From assembly GCF_031801495.1 (NCBI RefSeq), contig NZ_JAOEGC010000002.1, positions 2,418,001 through 2,482,000 on the forward strand: 64,000 nt of DNA. Direction: 5' to 3'. The notes under the pieces are model-generated. The model was not told where the DNA came from and ran no database searches. It saw only the letters and a program-made list of their open reading frames with translations. Positions 7,931 through 16,476 of this stretch are shown piece after piece (position 1 is the stretch's first letter; the number at the start of each line of letters is the position of its first letter). This DNA comes from Agrobacterium tumefaciens_K. Its GTDB lineage: Bacteria > Pseudomonadota > Alphaproteobacteria > Rhizobiales > Rhizobiaceae. The position numbers and the translations under genes are program-made.

Positions 7931-9823
7931 ATGAGCGCAGGCGCGGATTTGCTCCGCATCGAAAACTTGCAGGTCTCGTTTTCCCTTATGGGAGGGACCA
8001 TCGATGCGGTGAGAGGTGCCAGCCTCCGCATTTTGCCCGGCAAGGTGACGGCGCTGGTGGGAGAATCCGGCTCCGGAAAATCCGTCATCGGCCAGACCAT
8101 CATGGGTATTCAGGCCAAAACGGCGCGCGTTCAGGGCCGCGTCCTGTTCTCGGATCCGGCACTGCCTGCACAGGCTCCCGTCGATCTTCTCCAGCTTCCG
8201 AAGGACGGCAAGGAAATCCGCGCCATACGCGGAAACCGTGTCGGCCTGATCTTTCAGGAACCGATGACGTCGTTCTCGGCGCTGCATACGATCGGCAACC
8301 AGATCGATGAAGCCCTGCGCATCCACAGTGTGCTGACGCCGACGCATCGTCTGGAAAAAATGCATGAGACGCTTGATCTCGTGGGGTTCTCCAACCCTGC
8401 GAAGATCTGCAACATGTATCCGTTCGAACTTTCAGGCGGCATGCGCCAGCGCGCCATGATTGCGATGGCGCTGATCTGCCGTCCCTCGTTGCTCATTGCC
8501 GACGAACCGACCACCGCACTGGACGTCACCATTCAGGCACAGATTCTGAAGCTGCTGCGCGACCTCCAGAGCCGTCTGAACATGGGCATGCTGCTCATCA
8601 CCCATGATCTCGGCGTCGTGGCGAACATCGCTGACGAGGTTGCCGTGATCTACCAGGGCGAGATCATGGAAGCGGGGCCCGTCGATGAAATCTTCAGGGC
8701 TCCCAGCCACCCTTACCTGAAAGGACTGATGGCTGCCGTCCCGCACTTTGATATGAAACCCGGTCAAAGGCTGAAGGCGCTGCGCGAAATCAATGTCGAC
8801 CATGAAAGCCTCGTCGGCAAGAAGCCTGTGCAGACAGGTAAGGCGCCGGAAAAAATCCTGATCGTCGACAACATCAGCAAGACCTTCACGACACGCAAAT
8901 CGAGCTGGTTCAGCAGCGGCAAGGCAAACGCAACAAAGGCCGTCAACAGCGTCAGTTTCGACATACGCCGGGGAGAGTGTCTGGGACTTGTCGGGGAAAG
9001 CGGTAGCGGCAAAACCACAGTCAGCAAAATCCTCATGCGTGCCGTCCGCCCCGACGAAGGCGCGGTCACATTCCGCAGCCGGGATGGAGATATCGACGTC
9101 CTGAACGCCAAGGACGACGATCTCAAGCAGTTGCGCGCCAAGATCCAGATGGTGTTTCAGGATCCGATCTCCTCGCTTTCGCCACGCATGACGGTGGGGA
9201 ATATCCTCAGCGAGCCCATGGAAATTCACGGGCGCGGCGATGCAAAATACCGTGCGGAAAAGGTTCGCAATCTGCTGAAGGCCATTGGCCTTGGAGAGAG
9301 CGCGCTCAACCGCTATCCGCACAGCTTCTCGGGCGGGCAAAGACAACGCATCGGCATTGCCAGAGCTTTGACGCTTGGCCCGGAACTGCTCATCTGCGAC
9401 GAACCCGTTTCCGCGCTGGATGTTTCGGTACAGGCACAGATTCTCAATCTGCTGAAGGATCTGCAGAAGGATCTCGGCCTGACCTACCTCTTCATCTCGC
9501 ATAATCTGGCGGTGGTGGATTATATGGCTGACCGGGTTGCCGTCATGTGCGAAGGCCGTATCGTCGAACTTGCACCGCGTGAAATCCTGATGCGGTCGCC
9601 GGTTCATCCCTACACGAAATCCCTGCTGGCCGCAGTTCCCTTCCCGGATCTGGATCGACCACTGGACTTTAGTACGATCGGCAAAATCAGCGCGACGGGT
9701 AAGATTGACTGGGGCAAACAATTCCGTGACGAGGGTGAAGGGAATATGATCTCGGCAGATCTCGGCGAAGGGCATTTCGTTCTCGCAAACGGCAGCACCG
9801 ATATCCGGGAGCTGCGCCCTTGA
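7931..9823 (+). CDS. fused double ATPase of an oligopeptide-type ABC importer
   Basis: A 630-aa energy-coupling protein with two complete ABC domains in one chain, as in DppD-DppF or YejF fusions. Domain 1 has Walker A GESGSGKS (about 43-50), signature LSGGMRQR and Walker B LLIADEP. Domain 2 has Walker A GESGSGKT (about 354-361), signature FSGGQRQR and Walker B LLICDEP. The oligopeptide C-terminal extension HPYLKGLMAAVPH follows domain 1, and a matching HPYTKSLLAAVPF follows domain 2. It is the first gene of an importer operon. Its stop overlaps the TTG start of the binding protein. By family it powers uptake of peptides or similar amphipathic solutes; the glycosyltransferase setting leaves the solute open. 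Confidence 0.93.
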   Translation: MSAGADLLRIENLQVSFSLMGGTIDAVRGASLRILPGKVTALVGESGSGKSVIGQTIMGIQAKTARVQGRVLFSDPALPAQAPVDLLQLPKDGKEIRAIRGNRVGLIFQEPMTSFSALHTIGNQIDEALRIHSVLTPTHRLEKMHETLDLVGFSNPAKICNMYPFELSGGMRQRAMIAMALICRPSLLIADEPTTALDVTIQAQILKLLRDLQSRLNMGMLLITHDLGVVANIADEVAVIYQGEIMEAGPVDEIFRAPSHPYLKGLMAAVPHFDMKPGQRLKALREINVDHESLVGKKPVQTGKAPEKILIVDNISKTFTTRKSSWFSSGKANATKAVNSVSFDIRRGECLGLVGESGSGKTTVSKILMRAVRPDEGAVTFRSRDGDIDVLNAKDDDLKQLRAKIQMVFQDPISSLSPRMTVGNILSEPMEIHGRGDAKYRAEKVRNLLKAIGLGESALNRYPHSFSGGQRQRIGIARALTLGPELLICDEPVSALDVSVQAQILNLLKDLQKDLGLTYLFISHNLAVVDYMADRVAVMCEGRIVELAPREILMRSPVHPYTKSLLAAVPFPDLDRPLDFSTIGKISATGKIDWGKQFRDEGEGNMISADLGEGHFVLANGSTDIRELRP

Positions 9824-11721
9824 TTACCCGCCGCACGACACTGGGCCTGCTCGCCTCCGTTTTCCTGCCGTTCGCCGCACAGGCAGCTTACGTCGACCCT
9901 TCTTTCTTCAAGGATAAAAAGGAAAAGGGCGAACTGCCGGATGTTTCGGCGCGTCTGCCGAAAAATCCCCGTGTGATCAACATGAAGGCGCTGGGGCGGG
10001 AACCGGGCAAACATGGTGGATCGGCACGCATGCTGATCGGCGGTCAGCGCGATATTCGCCTGATGCCCATCAACAGCTACGCCCGCCTCGTCGGTTACGA
10101 CGAGAACTTCAAATTCCAGCCGGATATTCTGGAAAGCTACGACATTCAGGAAGAGCGTATCTTTACCCTAAAACTGCGCGAGGGTCACAAATGGTCCGAT
10201 GGCAGCGATTTCACGACCGAAGATTTTCGCTATTTCTGGGAGGACGTCGCCCTCAACCGCGAGATCCACAAGGGCGGCCCGCCGATCGAGCTTCTTGTCC
10301 ATGAAAAGCCACCGATCATCGAAATCATCGACCACCTGACGGTGCGTTATACATGGGAAGGGCCGAATCCCGATTTTCTGGCAAAACTTGCCGCAGCTTC
10401 GCCTGCACGGCTGTTTCTGCCGGCTGCCTATATGAAGCAGTTCCACGTCAAATATCAGACGGCAGAAAACCTCGCCAAACTCATGAAGAAAAACAAGGCG
10501 GATGACTGGAGCGGGCTGCACATCAAGATGTCGCGGCAGGTCCGCCCGGAAAACCCGGATCTTCCGACACTGGACGCGTGGCGAAACATAACCGCTCCGC
10601 CCGCCGAGCAGTTCATTTTCGAACGCAACCCGTATTATCACCGCGTCGATGAAAACGGCCTGCAACTGCCTTATCTCGACCGCTTCCTTCTGAACGTCAC
10701 ATCATCCGATATCATCGCGGCAAAAACCGCATCTGGTGACAGTGACATTCAGTTCCTCGGCCTGGATTTTTCCGATTATACGTTTCTGAAAGACGCGGAG
10801 AAACGCTTCCCCCTGAAAGTCGATCTCTACAAGCGGTCACAGGGCTCGCGTATGGCGCTGTTGCCGAATCTCACCTGCGCCGATGCCGTGTGGCGAGAAG
10901 CCTTCCGGGACGTGCGCGTACGCCGCGCCCTATCGCTGGCCATCAACCGGCATGAAATCAATATGGTCTGCTTTTACGGCCTGGCGACCGAGAGCGCCGA
11001 TACAGTTCTGCCGGAAAGCCCGCTCTATCGCCCGGAATTTGCGAAAGCCTGGAGCGAGTTCGATCCGGCACTCGCAAACAGCCTGCTCGACGAAGCCGGG
11101 CTGGACAAGCGCGACAGCAAAAACATGCGCCTGCTTCCCGATGGTCGTCCCGCTCACCTCATCATCGAAACCGCCGGTGAAAGCACACTCGAAACCGATG
11201 TGATGGAACTTGTTACCGACCATTGGAGACAGATAGGCCTTTCGCTTTCGGTTCGACCCACGCAGCGAGATGTCTTCCGCAAGCGCGCCATGGGCGGCGA
11301 AGTCATGATGTCAGTCTGGATGGGGATGGACAACGGCGTGCCGAATGCGGACATGTTGCCCTCCGGGCTTGCGCCGACCGGCGACGACCAGCTGCAATGG
11401 CCAGTCTGGGGTGTGCATTATCTGTCTGGCGGACGCGAGGGCAAGGCGCCTGACCTACCGGCGGCAGCAGAGTTGCTGGCCTTGCTGAAGGAATGGCGAC
11501 GATCGATATCCGAGGAGGACCGCACGCGCATATGGCTTGAAATGCTGGAGCTGTATTCGCAGCAGGTGTTTTCGATCGGCATCGTCAACGGCGCACTTCA
11601 GCCGGTCGTTCGCGCCGCGCGCATGCGCAACGTGCCAGAGAAGGCGCTTTTCGGCTACGAACCCACCGCCTATCTCGGTGTCTATATGCCGGATGCCTTC
11701 TGGTACGACGGAGAAGCCTGA
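9820..11721 (+). CDS. ABC importer substrate-binding protein, family 5
   Basis: Periplasmic binding protein of 633 aa (SBP_bac_5, DppA/OppA-like). The N-terminal signal sequence has RR followed by a hydrophobic core and an AQAA cleavage site near residue 23. The family motif LREGHKWSDGSDFTTEDFRY is seen, and so is the helix motif RRALSLAINRHEI. It is about 100 aa longer than DppA, similar to the long YejA-like members. The start is a TTG at 9820 that overlaps the upstream stop (TTGA), so translation is coupled. The adjacent RR pair could allow Tat export. The ligand cannot be predicted. Confidence 0.9.
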   Translation: MITRRTTLGLLASVFLPFAAQAAYVDPSFFKDKKEKGELPDVSARLPKNPRVINMKALGREPGKHGGSARMLIGGQRDIRLMPINSYARLVGYDENFKFQPDILESYDIQEERIFTLKLREGHKWSDGSDFTTEDFRYFWEDVALNREIHKGGPPIELLVHEKPPIIEIIDHLTVRYTWEGPNPDFLAKLAAASPARLFLPAAYMKQFHVKYQTAENLAKLMKKNKADDWSGLHIKMSRQVRPENPDLPTLDAWRNITAPPAEQFIFERNPYYHRVDENGLQLPYLDRFLLNVTSSDIIAAKTASGDSDIQFLGLDFSDYTFLKDAEKRFPLKVDLYKRSQGSRMALLPNLTCADAVWREAFRDVRVRRALSLAINRHEINMVCFYGLATESADTVLPESPLYRPEFAKAWSEFDPALANSLLDEAGLDKRDSKNMRLLPDGRPAHLIIETAGESTLETDVMELVTDHWRQIGLSLSVRPTQRDVFRKRAMGGEVMMSVWMGMDNGVPNADMLPSGLAPTGDDQLQWPVWGVHYLSGGREGKAPDLPAAAELLALLKEWRRSISEEDRTRIWLEMLELYSQQVFSIGIVNGALQPVVRAARMRNVPEKALFGYEPTAYLGVYMPDAFWYDGEA

Positions 11722-11722
11722 T

Positions 11723-12721
11723 ATGCTGCGGTATATTCTGAAGCGCATTCTCGTCATGATACCCACGCTGATCCTGATCTCGATGCTGGTCTTCACCATC
11801 ATCGAACTGCCGCCGGGGGACTACTTCGAGAGCTATGTCGCCGAAATGCGCGCCATGGGCGAGACGGCGAATATGGCGGAAATCGAGGAACTGCGCGTGC
11901 GCTACGGCTTCGACCTGCCCGCGCCGATCCGCTATTTCCGTTGGGTCAGCGGTATGCTGGTCGGCGATTTCGGTTACTCCTTCGAGTATCAGCTCCCCGT
12001 CAACGAAGTTGTGGGCGACCGTCTTTGGCTGACGGTGCTCGTATCCTTCGTGACCATCATCGTCACCTGGCTGATTGCTTTTCCGATCGGCATCTATTCC
12101 GCCACCCACAAATACAGCTGGGGTGATTACGGGCTGACATTCGTCGGACTGCTGGGTATCGCCATTCCCAATTTCATGCTCGCCCTCATCCTGATGTATT
12201 TCGCCAACATCTGGTTCGGTATTTCCATCGGTCACCTGATGGATCGCGAATATCTCAATCAGGCGATGAGCTGGGCGAAATTCAAATCGATCCTCGAGCA
12301 TCTCTGGATACCGGTCCTCATCATCGGAACGGCCGGGACTGCGGGCATGATCCGACGTCTGCGCGCCAACCTGTTGGACGAGTTACAGAAACAATATGTC
12401 GTCACGGCCCGCGCCAAGGGGCTCCATCCTTTCAAGGTACTGATGAAGTACCCTCTTCGCATGGCGCTGAATTTCTTCATCTCCGACATCGGCTCGATCC
12501 TGCCCGCGATCATTTCCGGCGCGGAAATCACCGCCGTTGTCCTTTCGCTGGAAACCACCGGCCCGATGCTCATCAGAGCCCTGCAGAGCCAGGACATGTA
12601 TCTTGCCGGCTCGTTCCTGATGTTCCTCGCGTTCCTGACGGTGATCGGCGTCCTCGTTTCCGACATCGCACTTGCCATACTCGATCCGAGAATCCGCTTC
12701 GGAGGCGATAACGTCAAATGA
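11723..12721 (+). CDS. ABC importer permease 1 (DppB/YejB-like)
   Basis: Inner-membrane permease of 332 aa with about six transmembrane segments. The start is typical for the family (MLRYILKRILVMIPTL). The ATPase-contacting EAA-like loop reads VVTARAKGLHPFKVLMKYPL. The frame extends 186 bp upstream into the binding-protein gene, but the ATG at 11723, one base after the upstream stop, fits the family N-terminus exactly. The stop overlaps the ATG of the second permease by 4 bp (ATGA). With its neighbours it forms the membrane channel of a four-gene oligopeptide-type importer. Confidence 0.92.
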   Translation: MLRYILKRILVMIPTLILISMLVFTIIELPPGDYFESYVAEMRAMGETANMAEIEELRVRYGFDLPAPIRYFRWVSGMLVGDFGYSFEYQLPVNEVVGDRLWLTVLVSFVTIIVTWLIAFPIGIYSATHKYSWGDYGLTFVGLLGIAIPNFMLALILMYFANIWFGISIGHLMDREYLNQAMSWAKFKSILEHLWIPVLIIGTAGTAGMIRRLRANLLDELQKQYVVTARAKGLHPFKVLMKYPLRMALNFFISDIGSILPAIISGAEITAVVLSLETTGPMLIRALQSQDMYLAGSFLMFLAFLTVIGVLVSDIALAILDPRIRFGGDNVK

Positions 12722-13905
12722 CTTCACCCGCTCCGACGTCCATTCCAGCCCCCGGCGAACCGCTACCGCATTATGTATCGACGGCGCCTTTCGATCCTTA
12801 TCGCATCGAACCCAACACCACGGGTCTGGCAGCCTTCGAAAGGGCATCGCAACTGCGCCTGATGTGGTGGCAATTCCGCCAGCACAAGATCGCCGTCTGG
12901 TCAGGCGCGTTTCTCGCTGTCCTTTACCTGTCGATCCTGATCTGCGAGTTTCTGGCGCCCTACAACCTGCATTCGCGCAACATCGACAATATCTACGCCC
13001 CGCCGCAACGCATCCATTTATTCGATGATGGCAAGTTCGTCGGCCCGTTCGTTTATGGTCGGAAGATGACGCTGGACATGGAGAACCTGCGCCGCGTCTA
13101 TCGCGACGTACCGACGGATGTTCAACCGCTCCGTTTCTTCTGCAAGGGCGACAGCTATCGTTTCTGGGGCCTGTTCGACGGCAATACCCACCTGGTCTGC
13201 CCGGCTGAAGGCGGGGAGATGTTCCTGCTCGGCACGGACCGTCTGGGCCGCGACGTGCTGTCCCGCATCATTTACGGCGCGCGAATTTCGCTGACAATCG
13301 GCCTGCTGGGCGTCGCAATGAGCTTCGTTCTCGGTATTGTGATCGGCGGGCTGGCCGGTTATCGCGGCGGCACCTTCGATCTCATCGTGCAGCGTATCAT
13401 CGAAGTGCTGCAATCGATCCCCAGCATTCCGCTATGGCTGGCATTGGCAGCGATCATGCCCGTGACCTGGAGCCCCATTCTCGTCTACCTCGGCATCACC
13501 ATCATTCTCGGCATGCTGGACTGGACAGGACTGGCGCGCGCCGTGCGTTCCAAACTGCTGGCGCTTCGCGAAGAAGACTATGTTCTTGCAGCACAATTGA
13601 TGGGTGCCGGAACCACGCGCATCATCGGGCGGCACCTCATTCCGGGCTTCATGTCTCACCTCATTGCATCGGCGACATTGACGATACCCGGCATGATCCT
13701 TGGCGAAACCGCACTCAGCTTCCTTGGACTTGGCCTGCGCCCACCGATCACAAGTTGGGGAATTCTTCTCACGGAGGCGCGCAGTGTCAGCGTCATTGCG
13801 CTATATCCATGGCTTCTCATTCCGACGATCCCGGTCGTTCTCGTCATTCTGGCCTTTAATTTCTTCGGCGACGGATTACGTGATGCTGCGGACCCTTTCA
13901 GATAA
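12718..13905 (+). CDS. ABC importer permease 2 (DppC/YejE-like) with long periplasmic loop
   Basis: Second inner-membrane permease, 395 aa. Residues 1-50 are cytoplasmic and include WWQFRQHKIAVWSG, typical of this subunit. TM1 is followed by an unusually long periplasmic stretch (about residues 80-180) containing FGRK-like and FCKGDSYRFWG segments, then HLLGTDRLGRDVLSR-type sequence (here FLLGTDRLGRDVLSR). Five more membrane segments and the EAA-like loop EEDYVLAAQLMGAGTTRII follow. Such long loops occur in YejE-like permeases paired with long binding proteins. It is the last gene of the importer; 72 bp separate its stop from the ATG of the next glycosyltransferase, with no terminator seen, so read-through is likely. 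Confidence 0.9.
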   Translation: MTSPAPTSIPAPGEPLPHYVSTAPFDPYRIEPNTTGLAAFERASQLRLMWWQFRQHKIAVWSGAFLAVLYLSILICEFLAPYNLHSRNIDNIYAPPQRIHLFDDGKFVGPFVYGRKMTLDMENLRRVYRDVPTDVQPLRFFCKGDSYRFWGLFDGNTHLVCPAEGGEMFLLGTDRLGRDVLSRIIYGARISLTIGLLGVAMSFVLGIVIGGLAGYRGGTFDLIVQRIIEVLQSIPSIPLWLALAAIMPVTWSPILVYLGITIILGMLDWTGLARAVRSKLLALREEDYVLAAQLMGAGTTRIIGRHLIPGFMSHLIASATLTIPGMILGETALSFLGLGLRPPITSWGILLTEARSVSVIALYPWLLIPTIPVVLVILAFNFFGDGLRDAADPFR

Positions 13906-13977
13906 AATGGAACACACCTTGATACACTGCACTTCCTTCATTGCCTTTTCCGTGAAAGGGACCAAGAGGTGTGGCCC

Positions 13978-15186
13978 ATGACCTCCCGGCTGAACGATGC
14001 CCGCATCCTCATGTACAGCCACGATTCCTTTGGTTTGGGGCACCTGCGGCGCTGCCGGACGATTGCGCATGCGCTGGTGGAAGACTATCGCGGCCTCAAT
14101 GTTCTCATCATTTCGGGTGCGACGATCGCAGGCGCCTTCGATTATCGCACCCGCGTCGACTTCGTGAAAATCCCAAGCGTCATAAAGCTGCGCAACGGCG
14201 AATATACATCCATGGATCGCCACATCGATCTTCAGGAAACCCTGAAGATGCGCCGCTCGATCATCTATCACACCGCCGAAAGCTTTAAGCCGGATATCTT
14301 CATCGTCGACAAAGAGCCTATGGGCCTTCGCGGAGAGGTGGAGGAAACGCTGTCCTATCTAAAAACGCAGGGAACCAAGCTCGTCATCGGCCTGCGTGAC
14401 GTTATGGATGCCCCGCAACTTCTCGAAGCTGAGTGGAAGCGCAACGACGTGATGAACAAGATCGGCCGTTTGTACGATCACGTCTGGATTTACGGTCCGC
14501 CCGATTTTCACGATCCGCTTACGGGGCTGGACGTTCCACAGACCGTACGCAGCAAGATGGACTTCATCGGGTTCCTGCAGCGCTCCAGAAGTCATGCAGA
14601 AACTGCCCCACACAAACCGGATGGCGATTATCTTCTCGTCACAACCGGCGGCGGTGGTGATGGCAGTGAACTGATCGATGACGTGATCAACGCCTATCGC
14701 CATGATAGCAGCCTGACACACAAGGCGCTCGTGGTGCTTGGACCCTATATGCCTGCAGATGATCGACAGCGCTTCGTCAGTCTCGTCGCGGACATTCCCC
14801 ACATCGAGATCATCGAGTTCGACAACCGCATGGAAGATCTGGTTGCGGGCGCGCAGGCGGTCGTGTCGATGGGCGGCTACAACACCGTATGTGAAATTCT
14901 GTCTTTCGACAAACCCGCGCTTGTCGTGCCGCGTACCATACCGCGCGAGGAACAGCTGATCCGCGCCAGCCGCGCTTCCGAACTCGGCCTTTTCGACATG
15001 CTGTTGCCGGAAGACGCCGAAAACCCGGAAAAAATGGCCGCGGCGTTGAAAGCACTCCCCCGTCGCGCTCCGCCCTCTGTCAACTCCCGGGATCTCAAAC
15101 TCGACGGTCTTGAAAACATTTCGAGGCGCATTGCCGAATGGCTGCAACCCGAAAATGACAGGACCCCTGTTACGCTTACTGCCTGA
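13978..15186 (+). CDS. MurG-like glycosyltransferase, COG4671 type (copy 1)
   Basis: A 402-aa GT-B fold protein of the type usually annotated as predicted glycosyltransferase COG4671, related in fold to MurG. The N-terminal motif YSHDSFGLGHLRRC and the C-terminal donor-site block SMGGYNTVCEILSFDKPALVVPR are diagnostic. A central glycine-rich loop reads TTGGGGDGSEL. The frame can start at a GTG 9 bp upstream; the ATG at 13978 is preferred. No signal peptide is seen. It follows the ABC permease gene and precedes a GT4 and a second COG4671 enzyme on the same strand. Acceptor and donor are unknown for the family as far as I can tell. Confidence 0.85.
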   Translation: MTSRLNDARILMYSHDSFGLGHLRRCRTIAHALVEDYRGLNVLIISGATIAGAFDYRTRVDFVKIPSVIKLRNGEYTSMDRHIDLQETLKMRRSIIYHTAESFKPDIFIVDKEPMGLRGEVEETLSYLKTQGTKLVIGLRDVMDAPQLLEAEWKRNDVMNKIGRLYDHVWIYGPPDFHDPLTGLDVPQTVRSKMDFIGFLQRSRSHAETAPHKPDGDYLLVTTGGGGDGSELIDDVINAYRHDSSLTHKALVVLGPYMPADDRQRFVSLVADIPHIEIIEFDNRMEDLVAGAQAVVSMGGYNTVCEILSFDKPALVVPRTIPREEQLIRASRASELGLFDMLLPEDAENPEKMAAALKALPRRAPPSVNSRDLKLDGLENISRRIAEWLQPENDRTPVTLTA

Positions 15187-15228
15187 CCTATCGGCAAAGC
15201 GCGTCGACTTGAAAGAGACACGATCAAC

Positions 15229-16476
15229 GTGACCAGAAAAGAAAAAATTGTCGTGCTGCTCAAGGGTTACCCGCGGCTGTCCGAGACATTTATTGCGCAG
15301 GAGCTTCTAGGCCTGGAAAAGGCCGGGCTTGAGCTGGAACTCGTTTCCATGCGCCGCCCGACCGACAAGAAGCGCCATCCGGTGCATGATGAGATCCGCG
15401 CACCCGTTACCTACCTGCCGGAATATCTGCACGAAGAACCCCTGCGTGTTCTTAAAGCGCTCTTGGCGTGCCGCAGGAAAGACGGTTTCGGCGAGGCACT
15501 TCGCCGGTTCTGGCAAGACCTGCGCCATGACGTCAGCCGCAACCGGTTCCGGCGCTTCGGACAGGCAGCGGTGCTGGCGCACGAATGGCCTGCCGATGCC
15601 GGATGGCTGCACGTGCATTTCATTCATACCCCCGCATCGGTTGCCGCTTACACTCACCTCATCACCGGCACGCCGTGGACCATCTCCGCCCACGCCAAGG
15701 ACATCTGGACGTCGACGGACCGCGACCTGTCCATCAAGCTCGGCAGCGCCCGTTGGTGTGTCACCTGCACCGCCAGCGGCCATCAGCACCTTCTTGGCCT
15801 TTCAGGACCGAAGCAGAACGTATATCTGAGCTATCACGGGCTTGATCTCACCCGCTTTCCGCATTTCGACACACCACGCCCGCCAAGGGACGGATCGGAC
15901 GGAAACGACCCGGTTCGTATCCTGAGCGTCGGGCGCGCTGTGCCCAAAAAGGGCATCGATGTGCTGCTGCGGGCGCTTGCCTCACTGCCGCCAGGCCTCC
16001 ACTGGCATTTCACCCATATCGGTGGCGGCGATGAACTTGCCAAACTCAAGGCACTGGCGGACGAACTGCGCCTGTCAGACCGGATCGTCTGGACGGGTGC
16101 CATGGACCAGAAACAGGTACTGGAAAACTATCGGCAGGCCGACATTTTCGCGCTTGCATGCCGCATCACCAGCGACGGCGACCGCGACGGACTTCCCAAT
16201 GTTCTGGTCGAGGCGGCCAGCCAGTCGTTGACCTGCATTTCCACCAACATCTCCGGCATTCCGGAATTCTTCGTTGATGGCGAAAATGGCCTGCTGACAG
16301 AGCCGGAAAACTCCGCCGCTTTTGCGGAAGCTCTGAAGGCAGCAATTACCGAGCCGCAGCTGCGTCAGAGGCTGGGAGAAGCGGCAGAAGACCGGGTTCG
16401 TACCGCTTTTGACCACCGCACCAGCATCACTGACCTGAAAAACCTGTTCGAGACGGAATGGGAGAAGACACCATGA
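15229..16476 (+). CDS. glycosyltransferase family 4 (colanic-acid-type)
   Basis: A 415-aa GT-B glycosyltransferase. The N-terminus (KGYPRLSETFIAQELLGLE) is typical of the WcaL/AmsK-like GT4 group used in exopolysaccharide synthesis. The donor domain has SVGRAVPKKGIDVLLRAL and DRDGLPNVLVEAASQSL, which supplies the second Glu of the family motif. The start is a GTG at 15229 after GAAAGAGA. The last 4 bp overlap the ATG of the following COG4671 enzyme. It sits between two paralogous COG4671 enzymes, so the three probably act in order on one glycan or glycolipid. Confidence 0.88.
   Translation: MTRKEKIVVLLKGYPRLSETFIAQELLGLEKAGLELELVSMRRPTDKKRHPVHDEIRAPVTYLPEYLHEEPLRVLKALLACRRKDGFGEALRRFWQDLRHDVSRNRFRRFGQAAVLAHEWPADAGWLHVHFIHTPASVAAYTHLITGTPWTISAHAKDIWTSTDRDLSIKLGSARWCVTCTASGHQHLLGLSGPKQNVYLSYHGLDLTRFPHFDTPRPPRDGSDGNDPVRILSVGRAVPKKGIDVLLRALASLPPGLHWHFTHIGGGDELAKLKALADELRLSDRIVWTGAMDQKQVLENYRQADIFALACRITSDGDRDGLPNVLVEAASQSLTCISTNISGIPEFFVDGENGLLTEPENSAAFAEALKAAITEPQLRQRLGEAAEDRVRTAFDHRTSITDLKNLFETEWEKTP

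Noticed and set aside
8432..9775. Long minus-strand open frame (447 codons) opposite the fused ABC ATPase
   Set aside because: It is antisense to a gene with two complete ABC motif sets, and its translation has no family motifs. High-GC codon bias creates such frames.
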